A DNA stretch of 64,000 nt, taken from the NCBI RefSeq assembly GCF_004000905.1, contig NZ_BIMD01000016.1, positions 1 through 64,000 of the forward strand, read 5' to 3'. Shown in pieces: positions 18,177-27,424 of this stretch. A program made the position numbers and the translations under genes. The notes beneath the pieces were generated by a model that saw only the letters and a program-made list of their open reading frames with translations, ran no database searches and had not been told where the DNA came from. Within the stretch, counting starts at the first letter, position 1, and each line of letters begins with the position of its first letter. Origin of the DNA: Paenibacillus humicus NBRC 102415. GTDB taxonomy: Bacteria > Bacillota > Bacilli > Paenibacillales > Paenibacillaceae.

Positions 18177-18968
18177 CTACAATACGGTGAATGAATAGGC
18201 ATCTTCGATAAAATGAACCGGAATTTCGGGAACGGCGGCCTGCAGCCGTTCCGCGAGCAGCCGCATGCCGGGCTCTTCGCTGGCCGCATGCCCCAGCAGC
18301 AGCAGCGACCTCCGATCGCCGCGATGCAGGGAATCCCGGACATATTCCGGCGTTTCCCATTCCGGACCTTCTCCGGCGACGACCAGATCGACGCCGGACT
18401 CCTCATAGAGAGGCACGGCGACGGATCCGCCGCCTCTGTATCCGACTGCGATGCCGATCCGGCTGCATCGATAATCCAGGCCTCCGATTCCTCTCAGCCA
18501 GGGAACGTTCAGCTTGCGTTTGATATGCTCCGCAACGGAGCGGGCCGTCGACGGCTCCGGCAGGCGCACGATCGCCGCCGCCGGCAGCACCTGCTCTACG
18601 GCATCCCCCCAGCCGAGGCTCGACACCAGTCCTTCCGTGATCCAATCCGGATTGCGCCGATGCGGACCGTCGTGGGAACGATAGACGGCCAGCCCCGCTT
18701 GCCGGATCCATTGCCGCTTCAAGCCGGCTGACCGGCTTCCGGCGGACCACTCCGCCCGGTCGTCGTGGCTGTAGCAGATGCCTTCATGGACGACGAGCAG
18801 GTTGGCGCCCGCCGCCGCCGCCTTCTCCAGCACGGCCAGCGAGGCGTTGAAGGCGACCGCGACTCCCTTCAGCTCGGCGTCCGCGCTGCCGGCGAGCAGT
18901 CCGTCGACGGATGACGCCGGCTGACCCGCTCCCTGAAGCCAATCCATGACATGGCGGACCGTTCTCAT
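18177..18968 (-). CDS. Nif3-like dinuclear metal-centre protein
   Basis: A 263-residue protein. ATG 18968 is chosen because GGAAGGAGG lies 11 bases upstream. It resembles the NIF3/YqfO family: an N-terminal half with the metal-site segment 'NLLVVHEGICY', and a C-terminal 'LLLLGHAASEEPGMRLLAERL' with the conserved His-Ser-Glu pattern. Family members form hexamers with two metal ions per subunit, and their biochemical role is debated (GTP cyclohydrolase-like or hydrolase). It lies between aguA and rex in a tightly packed xylan operon, which suggests an accessory role in oligosaccharide metabolism rather than the housekeeping YqfO role. That link is inference. Confidence 0.8.
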   Translation of the reverse strand: MRTVRHVMDWLQGAGQPASSVDGLLAGSADAELKGVAVAFNASLAVLEKAAAAGANLLVVHEGICYSHDDRAEWSAGSRSAGLKRQWIRQAGLAVYRSHDGPHRRNPDWITEGLVSSLGWGDAVEQVLPAAAIVRLPEPSTARSVAEHIKRKLNVPWLRGIGGLDYRCSRIGIAVGYRGGGSVAVPLYEESGVDLVVAGEGPEWETPEYVRDSLHRGDRRSLLLLGHAASEEPGMRLLAERLQAAVPEIPVHFIEDAYSFTVL

Positions 18969-19068
18969 GCTCTTCCCTGCCTCCTTCCTTTCCCGGCCGC
19001 CCGGCTCTGCAAGCATGGATCAGACTCGAATAGTCCATAACATCAAAAGCTTCGGCCTTCCCGGGACG

Positions 19069-21135
19069 TCAGAAAATCCTGCGCCCCTTCTCGTCCGGAA
19101 TGCCGCTTTTGCGGAAGAAGTACGTATTGATGACATCCCGCCACTCGCGGGCATGCTCGGCCTGATGCCGGAAGCGTCCCAGCGTTTCCCCGAAGGCAGG
19201 CTCCGGAATCTCGCCCTCCAGACATTCCCACTGCGCAGCCAGCTCTTCCGCTCTCCGGGCTCCATGAAAATGAGAATCGTAAATATGCTGGATGACCGTC
19301 TTGCCGGAATGCAGCACATAGCGGTAAGGGACGTGGTGGAAAAACAGCAGCAGCTCGTCCGGGGTCGCATGCGTCTGCTCGAAGCGCTCCCGATTCGGAG
19401 GGAAATATTGGGAGGCGTATCCGGTTCCCGTTCCGCTCGTGCGGTCGACCCCGATGCCGTCCCGGTCGGCGAAGTGGTACGTGCCCCACATGGAATATTC
19501 ATAGCCGTCCACGTCGGGTCCGTAATGATGGTTCGGCTTTACCATCCAGCCGACGCCCAGAGGCGCCGTATAGGCTTCATAGATGCTCCAGGATTCCATC
19601 AGCATGGAAATGACCGTCCCGGCCGCCTTGCCCTCGGTCCCGAAGGCGAGTCCGGACCATTCCTCCGCGATCTCCAGAGCCGTCAGCTCCGGATTCCAGG
19701 CGAGCCGGCCGAAGCCGTACAGATTCGCCTGTGCGAGCAGATGGCCGGTCCAGTTGTCGTCGTCCCCGATATTGGATACGGCCGCCATGCCTCCGGCTTC
19801 GCGGCCGTGCAGCCTGCCGCTGGCGACCGCCTTGACGAAGGACCCTTCGCCGCGCGCATGCGTATCGAAATCGAGCACTTCCTTCCATTGCGGAACGAGA
19901 TAGCAGAGATGCTTCTGCTGGCCGGTGTACTCCTGGGCGATCTGGAACTCCGCCAGCATGTTCGTGTCCGGCATCGCTCCGAAGAGCGGAGATGCGGGCT
20001 CCCTGACCTGGAAGTCCATCGGCCCGTTCTTCACCTGCAGGAAGACATTGTCCCTGAACCTGCCGTCAAGCGGCTTGAAGTGGTCGTATGCGGCTCTGGC
20101 CCGATCCGTCTTGCGGTCCCGCCAGTCCTGCTTGCAGTCATAGACGAAGCAGCGCCAGATGACGCGGCCGCCGAACGGCGCCAGCGCATCGGCCAGCATA
20201 TTGGCGCCTTCGGCATGATCCCGGCCGTAGGTGAACGGCCCCGGCCTGAATTCTGAATCCGCTTTCACGAGAATTCCGCCGAAATCCGGAATATGGCTAT
20301 AGATGCGGGCCGCTGTCCGGCTCCACCACTGCCGGACCGAAAGATCAAGCGGATCGGCCGTCTCCAGCTCGCCGGTCTCGCACGGAGCGGCGAAGTTGGC
20401 GCTCAGATAGAGAGAGATGCCCCATTCCCGGAAGACGCCGGCGATTCTCGCTATCTTCGGCAGATCCTCTTCTCCCGTGAAGCGGGTCTCGCGCGCATGC
20501 ACGTTGACGTTGTTGATGGAGATGGCGTTGATGCCGACGGACGACAGCAGGCGCGCGTAATCCCGGATGCGGCTTGTATCCTCGGCGATCTGCCCGTCCC
20601 GGTAAAAGATGGAGCGCCCCGCGTAGCCGCGCTCGACGCTGCCGTCGCCATTGTCCCACTGGTTGATCATGCGCAGTCCATTGGCGGGAGCTTCGGCGAT
20701 GTCGAGCCCGGACAGCGGCGCTCCCGCACGGAGCAGCCGAATCAGGTGGAAGGTGCCGTAGAGCACGCCGGCCGCGCGGGAGCCGCCGACAACGATGCTG
20801 CTGCCGGCCGTCCGGATCCGGTAGCTCTCACCGGCGGATGCCGCTCTCTCCTCCTCGCTGAACGCCGCCGCAGCCTGCGGACAGCCGCGGAAGGTTCCGA
20901 GAACGATGCCTCGGACGCCGTCGGACGGCATTCCGTCCTTCGGAGCCTGGCCGATTAAGCTTTCGACCGCCCGCCTCAGCTCCTCCAGCGCGGATGCGAC
21001 AGGAGCATCACTCTCGGGAGCGTGGAGACAGGCTGCCCACGATGCGGCCTGCTCCCGCACGGCTGCCGCCGCCGGAGGGCTTCCCAGCCACGCTTCGTAG
21101 CCGGTGCCCGGCTTAGCTTCCGCTGAGCGCTGCAT
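19069..21135 (-). CDS. aguA: Alpha-glucuronidase, GH67
   Basis: A 688-residue cytoplasmic enzyme. It removes (4-O-methyl-)glucuronic acid from the non-reducing end of aldouronates. The catalytic residues known from the family are all in place: acid Glu295 ('[15 protein letters not shown]'), and base pair Asp374 ('[11 protein letters not shown]') and Glu402 ('AQEYTGQQ'). ATG 21135 has AAGGGGGAG six bases upstream, located inside the end of the GH52 gene. The two coding regions overlap by 23 bases, so they are translationally linked. The released uronate can enter the UxuA/UxuB route encoded on the opposite strand at 25095-27034. Confidence 0.96.
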   Translation of the reverse strand: MQRSAEAKPGTGYEAWLGSPPAAAAVREQAASWAACLHAPESDAPVASALEELRRAVESLIGQAPKDGMPSDGVRGIVLGTFRGCPQAAAAFSEEERAASAGESYRIRTAGSSIVVGGSRAAGVLYGTFHLIRLLRAGAPLSGLDIAEAPANGLRMINQWDNGDGSVERGYAGRSIFYRDGQIAEDTSRIRDYARLLSSVGINAISINNVNVHARETRFTGEEDLPKIARIAGVFREWGISLYLSANFAAPCETGELETADPLDLSVRQWWSRTAARIYSHIPDFGGILVKADSEFRPGPFTYGRDHAEGANMLADALAPFGGRVIWRCFVYDCKQDWRDRKTDRARAAYDHFKPLDGRFRDNVFLQVKNGPMDFQVREPASPLFGAMPDTNMLAEFQIAQEYTGQQKHLCYLVPQWKEVLDFDTHARGEGSFVKAVASGRLHGREAGGMAAVSNIGDDDNWTGHLLAQANLYGFGRLAWNPELTALEIAEEWSGLAFGTEGKAAGTVISMLMESWSIYEAYTAPLGVGWMVKPNHHYGPDVDGYEYSMWGTYHFADRDGIGVDRTSGTGTGYASQYFPPNRERFEQTHATPDELLLFFHHVPYRYVLHSGKTVIQHIYDSHFHGARRAEELAAQWECLEGEIPEPAFGETLGRFRHQAEHAREWRDVINTYFFRKSGIPDEKGRRIF

Positions 21136-23275
21136 TCCGGACTCCCCCTTCCATCGCGGCTGCCGCAGAAGCCGTTTCCCGCAGCCATAGAATGGCCGTC
21201 ACTCCGCGCGGATAATACTTGCTGCCGATGATCTCGCCGCTCAGAATCTGGTCGCTCCATGCCCAGTAGGACAGCTCCGGATGCTTCAGCCATGCGGCGT
21301 GTGCGGCGTCCGCAGCGGCTCCGCGGCCGTCCCATGGGAGGCCGAGAATCTCCCTGGCGATGAATTGGCAGAGATAGATCTTGCTCAGCCAGGAATTGGC
21401 GCTCGTCGACGAGAGCTTCCATCCGCCGTCTTCGAACAGGCAGGTTCCCGTTGTGAGCACCGTATCCAGATGCGTCCGCAGCGCAGCGAGGTAGGCGGAG
21501 AAGCGTCCGTTGGGATCGAGAGCTTCCCGGTTGCCGGTGAAGTAGGGGAAGATGAGCCCTTCGATGGCCGGGATGATGCGGGAGTCGTTGTTCTCCCCGA
21601 TCACAGCCGGGATATAGCCGCGATCGTTGAGCTGGGCTGCGATCGACGCCGCCGCCCGATCGGCCTGGGCACCGGCTTCGGAAGCGAGCCCGGCAAGGCC
21701 CTCGGCCGCGAACAGCTTCTCCAGCGCCACGTAGACAGCCCAGCATTTGCCCGCCATATAGATGTTGTTGCGGGACTGGCCGAGCGAGACGTCGAGGCTG
21801 TCGTAGGTCGTAATTTCCGCGCCGCCGTCCGTGCGGCTGCTGTCGAGCCCCATCAAGCCGTTGCGCTCGCTCGGCACCGGATGGTCGCGGTTGAGCATGC
21901 TCTCGAAGCCGTCCCGCAGCACCGGCAGCATCCGCTCCAGGAAGTCCCTGTCGCCTGTCTGCTCGATGTAGACTGCCGCACAGCACAGCCAGTTCACCAG
22001 CTCCTCATGGCTCATATAGGAGAAGCAGCCCTCGATGCCCGCCAGCTCGTAGGCGGAATGCTGCGGCCGGGAGAAGGCATTGGCTACGCCCATGTCATGC
22101 GTGAAGGCGAGCCCGCCGGGATGCTCCCGCTCCTCTCCGGGGAAGCGGACGGAATCTGTATAGCTGTACCTTTTGACGAACCAGTCCAGCTCGTTGCGTA
22201 CGGTCCAAGGATTCATCTCCAGCTCGTAGTAGAGCTGATCGGCCGTCAGATCGAGCGTATTCATCATCCGGTATTCGCCTTCGTTGACGACCCAGATCGG
22301 CTCGCCGTCCGCCTCGAGCAGCTGCGTGCTGCCGTAATAGCTGTGGATGGCATGATTCAGCATGAACGCCTGATCGTCCGACAGCTTGCCGCTTCCGCTC
22401 CATTTGTCCGCGGCGCGGCATGAGTCTGCCAGCTCGTCGAAATGCCGGAGAGAATAGGCCGCTACGTCTTCGATCCTGGTGAAGAAGCGGGTATAGAAAT
22501 AAGATGTCTCCATGCCCGTCGTCACGACGCCGCCGCGGAAGAAGCACACCGCGAAGCGGAACGTGCGCCGCTCGCCGGCAGGAACCTCCATGAGCAGCGC
22601 GCCCGTGCCGCCGAGTCCAAACTCAAGATGCTGGGGATGCTTCGCCGTCAGAATGCTTTCCATCGAGAAGCCGAGGCCGGTCTTGATCCCGGCGTCCGCA
22701 GCGGAGGCGATCGCGGTGCACAGGCCTTGGCCGACGCCCGCGAAGGAATCGCCGTCGGCGCCGATCCTCCGCATGGCGCTGTAAGGGTCGTTGCCTTCAT
22801 AACCGAAGAACGCCCGGCGCGCGGCATCGCCGCCGCGGTTGTCGACGGTCAGCTCGGCCAATACCGCCGGCACGAGGGCGGCCTTGAGCTCTTCATCCGA
22901 TCCGGCGGACGGATCCGGCACGGGACGAACGGGTGACAGAATACGGAACGTCAAATCCCCTGCTTCCCAGACATCCTCTCCCGCAGCCAGCTTGCGCTTG
23001 ATTCCGGCCCGATCGAATGTTTGCAGCAGCGCTTGGTCTTTTTTATCCTTTTTCTCCACATCGTAGCGGGCAGCCTCGTCGCCGAGCTCCCCGAAGAAAG
23101 GCAGAGCTTCATAATAAGTCCCGTCCCGGGATTGAAGGCCGATATAGACGTTCTGGTCGGCCGGACGTCCAAGCTCCAGTCCGAGTCCTCCCTTGGCGCC
23201 GGGAAATCCGAGCGTGAAGCTGGCGAATGCTCCTATCGGAGAATGATGAGCGTTGTAGAACCTATTGTCGGCCAT
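21113..23275 (-). CDS. Beta-xylosidase, GH52
   Basis: A 720-residue cytoplasmic enzyme. ATG 23275 is preferred over 23311 because AGAGGGG lies nine bases upstream and the protein then starts [19 protein letters not shown], the family N-terminus. It splits xylose from the non-reducing end of xylo-oligosaccharides with retention. Probable nucleophile Glu334 lies in '[13 protein letters not shown]' and the acid/base Asp in 'TTYDSLDVS' (Asp492 or Asp495). It is the first gene of the glucuronoxylan operon, and its 3' end overlaps aguA. A cre-like box and an inverted repeat lie in its promoter region. Confidence 0.95.
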   Translation of the reverse strand: MADNRFYNAHHSPIGAFASFTLGFPGAKGGLGLELGRPADQNVYIGLQSRDGTYYEALPFFGELGDEAARYDVEKKDKKDQALLQTFDRAGIKRKLAAGEDVWEAGDLTFRILSPVRPVPDPSAGSDEELKAALVPAVLAELTVDNRGGDAARRAFFGYEGNDPYSAMRRIGADGDSFAGVGQGLCTAIASAADAGIKTGLGFSMESILTAKHPQHLEFGLGGTGALLMEVPAGERRTFRFAVCFFRGGVVTTGMETSYFYTRFFTRIEDVAAYSLRHFDELADSCRAADKWSGSGKLSDDQAFMLNHAIHSYYGSTQLLEADGEPIWVVNEGEYRMMNTLDLTADQLYYELEMNPWTVRNELDWFVKRYSYTDSVRFPGEEREHPGGLAFTHDMGVANAFSRPQHSAYELAGIEGCFSYMSHEELVNWLCCAAVYIEQTGDRDFLERMLPVLRDGFESMLNRDHPVPSERNGLMGLDSSRTDGGAEITTYDSLDVSLGQSRNNIYMAGKCWAVYVALEKLFAAEGLAGLASEAGAQADRAAASIAAQLNDRGYIPAVIGENNDSRIIPAIEGLIFPYFTGNREALDPNGRFSAYLAALRTHLDTVLTTGTCLFEDGGWKLSSTSANSWLSKIYLCQFIAREILGLPWDGRGAAADAAHAAWLKHPELSYWAWSDQILSGEIIGSKYYPRGVTAILWLRETASAAAAMEGGVRNAALSGS

Positions 23276-23292
23276 GATAGGCAGCCCCTCTC

Positions 23293-23306
23293 TGAAAGCG
23301 ATTACT
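23293..23306 (-). promoter_or_regulatory. cre-like site in front of the GH52 gene
   Basis: Plus-strand TGAAAGCGATTACT matches the CcpA box TGWAANCGNTNWCA at 13 of 14 positions. It is centred about 25 bases before the GH52 start. Just upstream, GTTCC-GCTTG-GGAAC (23324-23338) is a perfect inverted repeat that could bind another regulator. Confidence 0.6.
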
Positions 23307-23358
23307 TCCATCCTAGCATGCCGGTTCCGCTTGGGAACATGGTCAAATCCGCCGGATA

Positions 23359-23387
23359 TTTACCCAAATCGCGCCAGAGATTATAAT
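23359..23387 (+). promoter_or_regulatory. Promoter of the AraC gene, divergent from GH52
   Basis: TTTACC (23359-23364), a 17-base spacer and TATAAT (23382-23387). It directs transcription to the AraC gene at 23429. Confidence 0.65.
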
Positions 23388-23428
23388 GAAGCCAACGAGT
23401 CCGAACAAGCATGGGAGGGAAACGACAG

Positions 23429-24364
23429 ATGGCCGATTCCGCCATGCCGCCCGAAGCCGGCGGCAGCATTTCCGAGACAATGTTCCCCGATGTCAAGACG
23501 ACGCTGAACCTGTTCGGAATCCATAAAAGGAAGGTGCGCGGAGACTGGCAGTATCCCCTGCACCATCACCCCCAGTATGAGATCAACTACCTGCTGGACG
23601 GCCGCCAGGTCATGACGGTCGGCGGCGCCGAGTACGCTCAGTGTCCCGGCGACCTGCTCCTGATCCGTCCGGGCGAGCTGCACAACAGCCGCAGCGGAGA
23701 CGGCAGGCCCTTCACTTATTTCTGCCTCCATTTCGATCTGGACGATCGGCTGTTCCTCCCGATGCTCGGACGGCTTGAGCAGGTGCTGTTCAAGGAGGAC
23801 AGCGCGCTGGCGCGCAAGGTGAGCCCGATTCTCCGCAAAATGCTGGAGCCCGAGCTCGATCCGGACTCGCGCTCGGTATCCGCCCGCATGCGGCTGCAAT
23901 CCGCCGTCTTCGAGCTGTTCGCGCTGCTCTGGGACGCCGTCTCGCAGGAAGTCAGCCAGTTGCCGCCGCGCACCTACGGCAAGGAGGAGCTGGCCCATGA
24001 GATCGCCGGGCGCCTGCAGAGCATTTCCGTCCTGCGGTTCGAGCCGGGGCACGGACGGGACGAGGGGCAAGGCATCCGGGAGATCGCCTCGGAGCTCGGC
24101 ATCAGCGTCTCCCATTGCGGCCGGGTGTTCCGCGAGGTGTACGGCCAGTCTCCGCGCGCATACTGGTCCTCGCTCGTCCTGCATGAATCCAGGCATCTGC
24201 TGTCCGACTCGAAGTATTCGATCCAGATGATCGCCGGCATGCTCGGCTATCGCGACATCGCCCACTTCAGCCGCCAGTTCAAGCGCTGGACGGGCTTTTC
24301 TCCATCCGAATACCGAAAGCAGCTCCATGTTGATAAAGAAAACGCTGTCAAACTGGTATGGTAG
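23429..24364 (+). CDS. AraC-family regulator with N-terminal cupin, divergent to the xylan operon
   Basis: A 311-residue protein from ATG 23429, with GGGAGGG nine bases upstream. The N-terminal cupin has 'LHHHPQYEINYLLDG' and 'PGDLLLIRPGELH'. The C-terminal part has the AraC double helix-turn-helix ('IREIASELGISVSHCGRVF', 'IQMIAGMLGYRDIAHFSRQF'). Its divergence from the GH52 gene, with a shared 150-base control region, suggests that it regulates the glucuronoxylan genes, its own gene, or the uxu genes that follow. Its last codons overlap the direct repeats in front of the GntR gene. Confidence 0.9.
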   Translation: MADSAMPPEAGGSISETMFPDVKTTLNLFGIHKRKVRGDWQYPLHHHPQYEINYLLDGRQVMTVGGAEYAQCPGDLLLIRPGELHNSRSGDGRPFTYFCLHFDLDDRLFLPMLGRLEQVLFKEDSALARKVSPILRKMLEPELDPDSRSVSARMRLQSAVFELFALLWDAVSQEVSQLPPRTYGKEELAHEIAGRLQSISVLRFEPGHGRDEGQGIREIASELGISVSHCGRVFREVYGQSPRAYWSSLVLHESRHLLSDSKYSIQMIAGMLGYRDIAHFSRQFKRWTGFSPSEYRKQLHVDKENAVKLVW

Positions 24365-24375
24365 TATGGTAGTAT
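24355..24375 (+). repeat. Short direct repeats, possible operator of the GntR/uxu operon
   Basis: GGTAT followed by two tandem copies of GGTAGTAT. They end 24 bases before the GntR start and overlap the AraC stop codon (TAG 24362-24364). The position fits autoregulation by the GntR protein. Confidence 0.45.
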
Positions 24376-24399
24376 CAAAAAGGAGGAGGCGATACCGCC

Positions 24400-25098
24400 A
24401 TGAACGAACCCCTCGGCACCCGCGGTTCATCCGCACGCGACATCGTGTACGCCGGCTTGAGAGAACAGATCCTCAGCCTGGAGCTGCCTCCCGGAACGGC
24501 TCTGTCCGAAAAGGACTCGGCCGCCGCCTTCGGCGTCAGCCGCACTCCCGTACGGGAAGCTTTTTTGCGGCTTGCTCAGGAACAGCTGGTTCAAGTGCTT
24601 CCGCAGCGCGGCACCTTCGTCTCGCTGATCGACCCGGAGCTCGTGGAGGAAGCCCGCTTCATGAGGGAGCAGCTGGAGAGAGCCGTCATTCGGCTCGCCT
24701 GCGCCGGCTTCCCTCCGCTCTCGCTCTCCGCGCTGCGGGACAATCTCGCCGCCCAGCAGGATGCGATGACGCGGCTCGACGACCGCAAGCTCTTCGAGCT
24801 CGACGAAGCTTTCCACCGCACGCTGTTCGAGGGCTGCGGCAAGCTGAACACCTGGTCGGTCATCCAGCAGATGAATCTTCATCTGAACCGGGCCCGCTTG
24901 CTCCGACTGGCGACGGATCCCCATTGGAGCCATCTGTACGAGCAGCATGCCGCCATGGCGGAGGCGATCGCCGATGGACGCGAGGAAGCGGCCGACGACC
25001 TCATGAGGCAGCATTTGCGGCTCGGCATCGCCGACCAGGAGCTGCTCAAGAAGGAATATCCGCACTATTTCAAGCCGGAAAAGGAGAATGCCCAGTGA
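24400..25098 (+). CDS. GntR-family regulator, FadR/FCD subfamily, of uronate catabolism
   Basis: A 232-residue protein. ATG 24400 follows AGGAGGAGG by ten bases. The N-terminal winged helix reads 'SEKDSAAAFGVSRTPVREAF', the canonical FadR-type recognition helix. The C-terminal all-helical FCD domain has the metal-ligand pattern 'DEAFHRTLF' and later His residues ('EQHAAM', 'MRQHL'). UxuR-type repressors of this subfamily respond to uronates or aldonates. It is coupled to the UxuA gene (stop TGA and GTG start overlap at 25095-25098). Confidence 0.92.
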   Translation: MNEPLGTRGSSARDIVYAGLREQILSLELPPGTALSEKDSAAAFGVSRTPVREAFLRLAQEQLVQVLPQRGTFVSLIDPELVEEARFMREQLERAVIRLACAGFPPLSLSALRDNLAAQQDAMTRLDDRKLFELDEAFHRTLFEGCGKLNTWSVIQQMNLHLNRARLLRLATDPHWSHLYEQHAAMAEAIADGREEAADDLMRQHLRLGIADQELLKKEYPHYFKPEKENAQ

Positions 25099-26186
25099 AA
25101 ATGAGCTTCCGCTGGTTCGGCGAAGGCAACGATACCGTCACCTTGAGCCAAATCAGGCAAATTCCAGGCGTCACCGACATCGTCTGGTCGCTGCACGATA
25201 TTCCGGCCGGAGAGGAATGGCCGCTGGACCGGATCCTCGCGCTCCGCGATCAGGCAGCGGCGCATGGCCTCGGCATCAATGTCGTCGAGAGCGTCAACAT
25301 CCACGAGGACATCAAGCTCGGACTCCCGAGCCGGGATGCCTACATCGAGAACTACATAAAAACGATGGAAAAGCTGGCCCAGGCCGGCGTGAAGGTCATC
25401 TGCTACAACTTCATGCCCGTCTTCGACTGGCTGCGCACCGATCTTCATCATCCCAGCGGAGACGGCTCGACCGCGCTGTTCTATGAGAAGAGCCGAATTG
25501 AAAACGTCGATCCGTTCGAGCTCGTCCGGCAAATAAACGCGAATTCCACGCTCACGATGCCGGGCTGGGAGCCGGAGCGCCTCTCCCATCTCGCTTCCTT
25601 GTTCGAGGCGTACCGCGGAGTGACCGAGGAGCATCTCTGGGATCACCTGAAGTATTTTCTCGACAAGGTCATCCCGGCAGCGGAAACGCTCGGCATCCGG
25701 ATGGCCATCCACCCGGACGATCCGCCATGGCCGATCTTCGGCCTGCCGCGCATCATCACCGGTCAGGACAACCTGCGCCGCTTCCTCGCTCTCCATGACA
25801 GTCCCGCCAACGGCATTACGCTGTGCAGCGGCTCGCTCGGAGCGAACCCCGCCAACGACATCGTGGGCATGATCCACGAATTCGCGGACCGCATTCCGTT
25901 CGCCCACATCCGCAACGTCAAGGTGTTCGACAACGGAGATTTCATCGAGACTTCCCACCGGACGCAGGACGGAACCGTCGATATCGCGGGCATCGTGAAG
26001 GCTTACCACGACATCGGCTTCGACGGTTACGCCCGCCCGGATCACGGCCGCCATATCTGGGATGAGCAATGCCGTCCCGGCTACGGACTGTACGACCGCG
26101 CGCTCGGCATCATGTATTTGTGGGGCCTGTGGGACGCGGCAGGCTACCGGGCTCCGTCCGCCGCGAAGGAGGGACACGCTTCATGA
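25095..26186 (+). CDS. uxuA: D-mannonate dehydratase
   Basis: A 363-residue protein starting at GTG 25095. AAGGAG is eight bases upstream, and the start overlaps the previous stop. ATG 25101 is an alternative. It has the UxuA TIM barrel with '[15 protein letters not shown]' and the metal and active-site residues in '[18 protein letters not shown]', 'CSGSLGA' and 'RPDHGRHIW'. The enzyme dehydrates D-mannonate to 2-keto-3-deoxygluconate in glucuronate catabolism. With the reductase after it, it can process the uronic acid freed by AguA. Uronate isomerase (UxaC) is not in the window. Confidence 0.96.
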   Translation: MKMSFRWFGEGNDTVTLSQIRQIPGVTDIVWSLHDIPAGEEWPLDRILALRDQAAAHGLGINVVESVNIHEDIKLGLPSRDAYIENYIKTMEKLAQAGVKVICYNFMPVFDWLRTDLHHPSGDGSTALFYEKSRIENVDPFELVRQINANSTLTMPGWEPERLSHLASLFEAYRGVTEEHLWDHLKYFLDKVIPAAETLGIRMAIHPDDPPWPIFGLPRIITGQDNLRRFLALHDSPANGITLCSGSLGANPANDIVGMIHEFADRIPFAHIRNVKVFDNGDFIETSHRTQDGTVDIAGIVKAYHDIGFDGYARPDHGRHIWDEQCRPGYGLYDRALGIMYLWGLWDAAGYRAPSAAKEGHAS

Positions 26187-27034
26187 GCCAGCTTCCGATG
26201 CATTCTTCTCTGGAGGGCAAAACCGTCGTCATTACAGGCGGCTCAGGCGTGCTCTGCCGGGTCATGGCGCTGGAGCTCGGCCGCCAGGGCTGCCGCGTCG
26301 CCGTCCTCGGCCGCAGCCTCGACAAAGCGGCTGCCGTCGCCGATGAAATCTCGGCAGCCGGCGGCACGGCCATCGCGCTCTCCTGCGATGTGACCGATCC
26401 CGACAGCGTCGCTGCCGCTGCCCTGTCCGTGCTGGAGCGGCTCGGTCCATGCGACATTCTCGTCAACGGCGCCGGCGGCAACCATCCCAGCGCCAACACG
26501 ACGAACGAGATTTTCCGCTCCGGGGATCTGGAAGACGAGAAGACGGTTTCGTTCTTCGATCTCAGCGTCCAGGGCTTCCGGAACGTGTTCGACCTCAACA
26601 TGGTCGGAACGCTCCTTCCGACCCAGACGTTCGCCAGGCAGATGCTCGGACGTGGCGGCACCGTGCTCAACGTCTCCTCCATGAGCGCGCCGTCCCCCAT
26701 GACCAAGGTGCCTGCCTACAGCGCCGCCAAAGCTGCGATCAACAACTGGACGCAGTGGCTGGCCGTCCATATGGCCGAGTCCGGAATCCGCGTCAACGCC
26801 ATCGCTCCCGGCTTTTTCCTCACAGAGCAGAACCGCGGGCTGCTGCAAAATCCCGACGGGAGCTGGACGGAGCGGTCCGGCAAGATTATCGCCCATACGC
26901 CGATGCGCCGCTTCGGCGTTCCGGAGGATCTGCTCGGCACGCTGCTCTGGCTGCTCGACTCCGAATCGTCCGGCTTCGTGACCGGCACGGTCGTGCCGGT
27001 CGACGGCGGGTTCATGGCTTATTCCGGCGTCTGA
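26183..27034 (+). CDS. uxuB: Short-chain dehydrogenase, probable D-mannonate (fructuronate) oxidoreductase
   Basis: A 283-residue SDR. The start ATGA overlaps the uxuA stop, with AAGGAGGG upstream. The Rossmann motif is '[15 protein letters not shown]', the catalytic Ser lies in '[21 protein letters not shown]' (shortened: SSM...YSAAK) with the YxxxK pair, and the C-terminal '[14 protein letters not shown]' is typical. In Bacillus-type operons an SDR rather than the E. coli polyol-dehydrogenase type does the fructuronate reduction, and its place behind uxuA supports that role. It is the last gene before a terminator. Confidence 0.88.
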   Translation: MSQLPMHSSLEGKTVVITGGSGVLCRVMALELGRQGCRVAVLGRSLDKAAAVADEISAAGGTAIALSCDVTDPDSVAAAALSVLERLGPCDILVNGAGGNHPSANTTNEIFRSGDLEDEKTVSFFDLSVQGFRNVFDLNMVGTLLPTQTFARQMLGRGGTVLNVSSMSAPSPMTKVPAYSAAKAAINNWTQWLAVHMAESGIRVNAIAPGFFLTEQNRGLLQNPDGSWTERSGKIIAHTPMRRFGVPEDLLGTLLWLLDSESSGFVTGTVVPVDGGFMAYSGV

Positions 27035-27050
27035 TACGAAATACCGTCAA

Positions 27051-27087
27051 GGAGCATCAGGCTGGATCTCGCCGGATGCTCCTTTTT
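27051..27087 (+). terminator. Terminator of the GntR-uxuAB operon
   Basis: GGAGCATC...GATGCTCC with inner GGC/GCC pairing, then TTTTT at 27083-27087. It is 16 bases after the uxuB stop. Confidence 0.9.
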
Positions 27088-27128
27088 CCCGGCATGTCCA
27101 CGAACTAATCCCTCGCTTCACCCATTCG

Positions 27129-27142
27129 TGTAAGCGCTTCAC
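27129..27142 (+). promoter_or_regulatory. Distal cre-like core upstream of the mannanase
   Basis: TGTAAGCGCTTCAC contains the palindromic AAGCGCTT core of the CcpA box; the last three positions deviate. It lies about 280 bases upstream of the mannanase. Confidence 0.35.
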
Positions 27143-27284
27143 CGTAACTTTTAAATGTACCATCTCCATCCCCATCCGCGACATGTCTTTCCTTATGCTT
27201 TCTTGTCTTCATTTGTGCTAATATCTTCCAATTAAACCGCCGAATACCACATCTCATTCCATTTTTAGCGGGTGCATTATGGAC

Positions 27285-27319
27285 TATAATACGAATTGCT
27301 CCCCAGTAAAGCGCTTTCA
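27285..27319 (+). promoter_or_regulatory. Mannanase -10 box with a downstream cre-like site
   Basis: TATAAT at 27285-27290 has no clear -35. GTAAAGCGCTTTCA at 27306-27319 (12 of 14 CcpA-box positions, perfect AAAGCGCTTT palindrome) lies just after the expected transcription start. A roadblock or start-site repression by CcpA would fit. Confidence 0.55.
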
Positions 27320-27424
27320 AAAATGAAATCGAAAGGAGGCTCCGCAAAACCTGCTTGGGTTCAAGCTGACTGCCGCTGCTGCATTCGACACCCGCACATC
27401 CAATCGTAAAGGAGAGATTCATTG

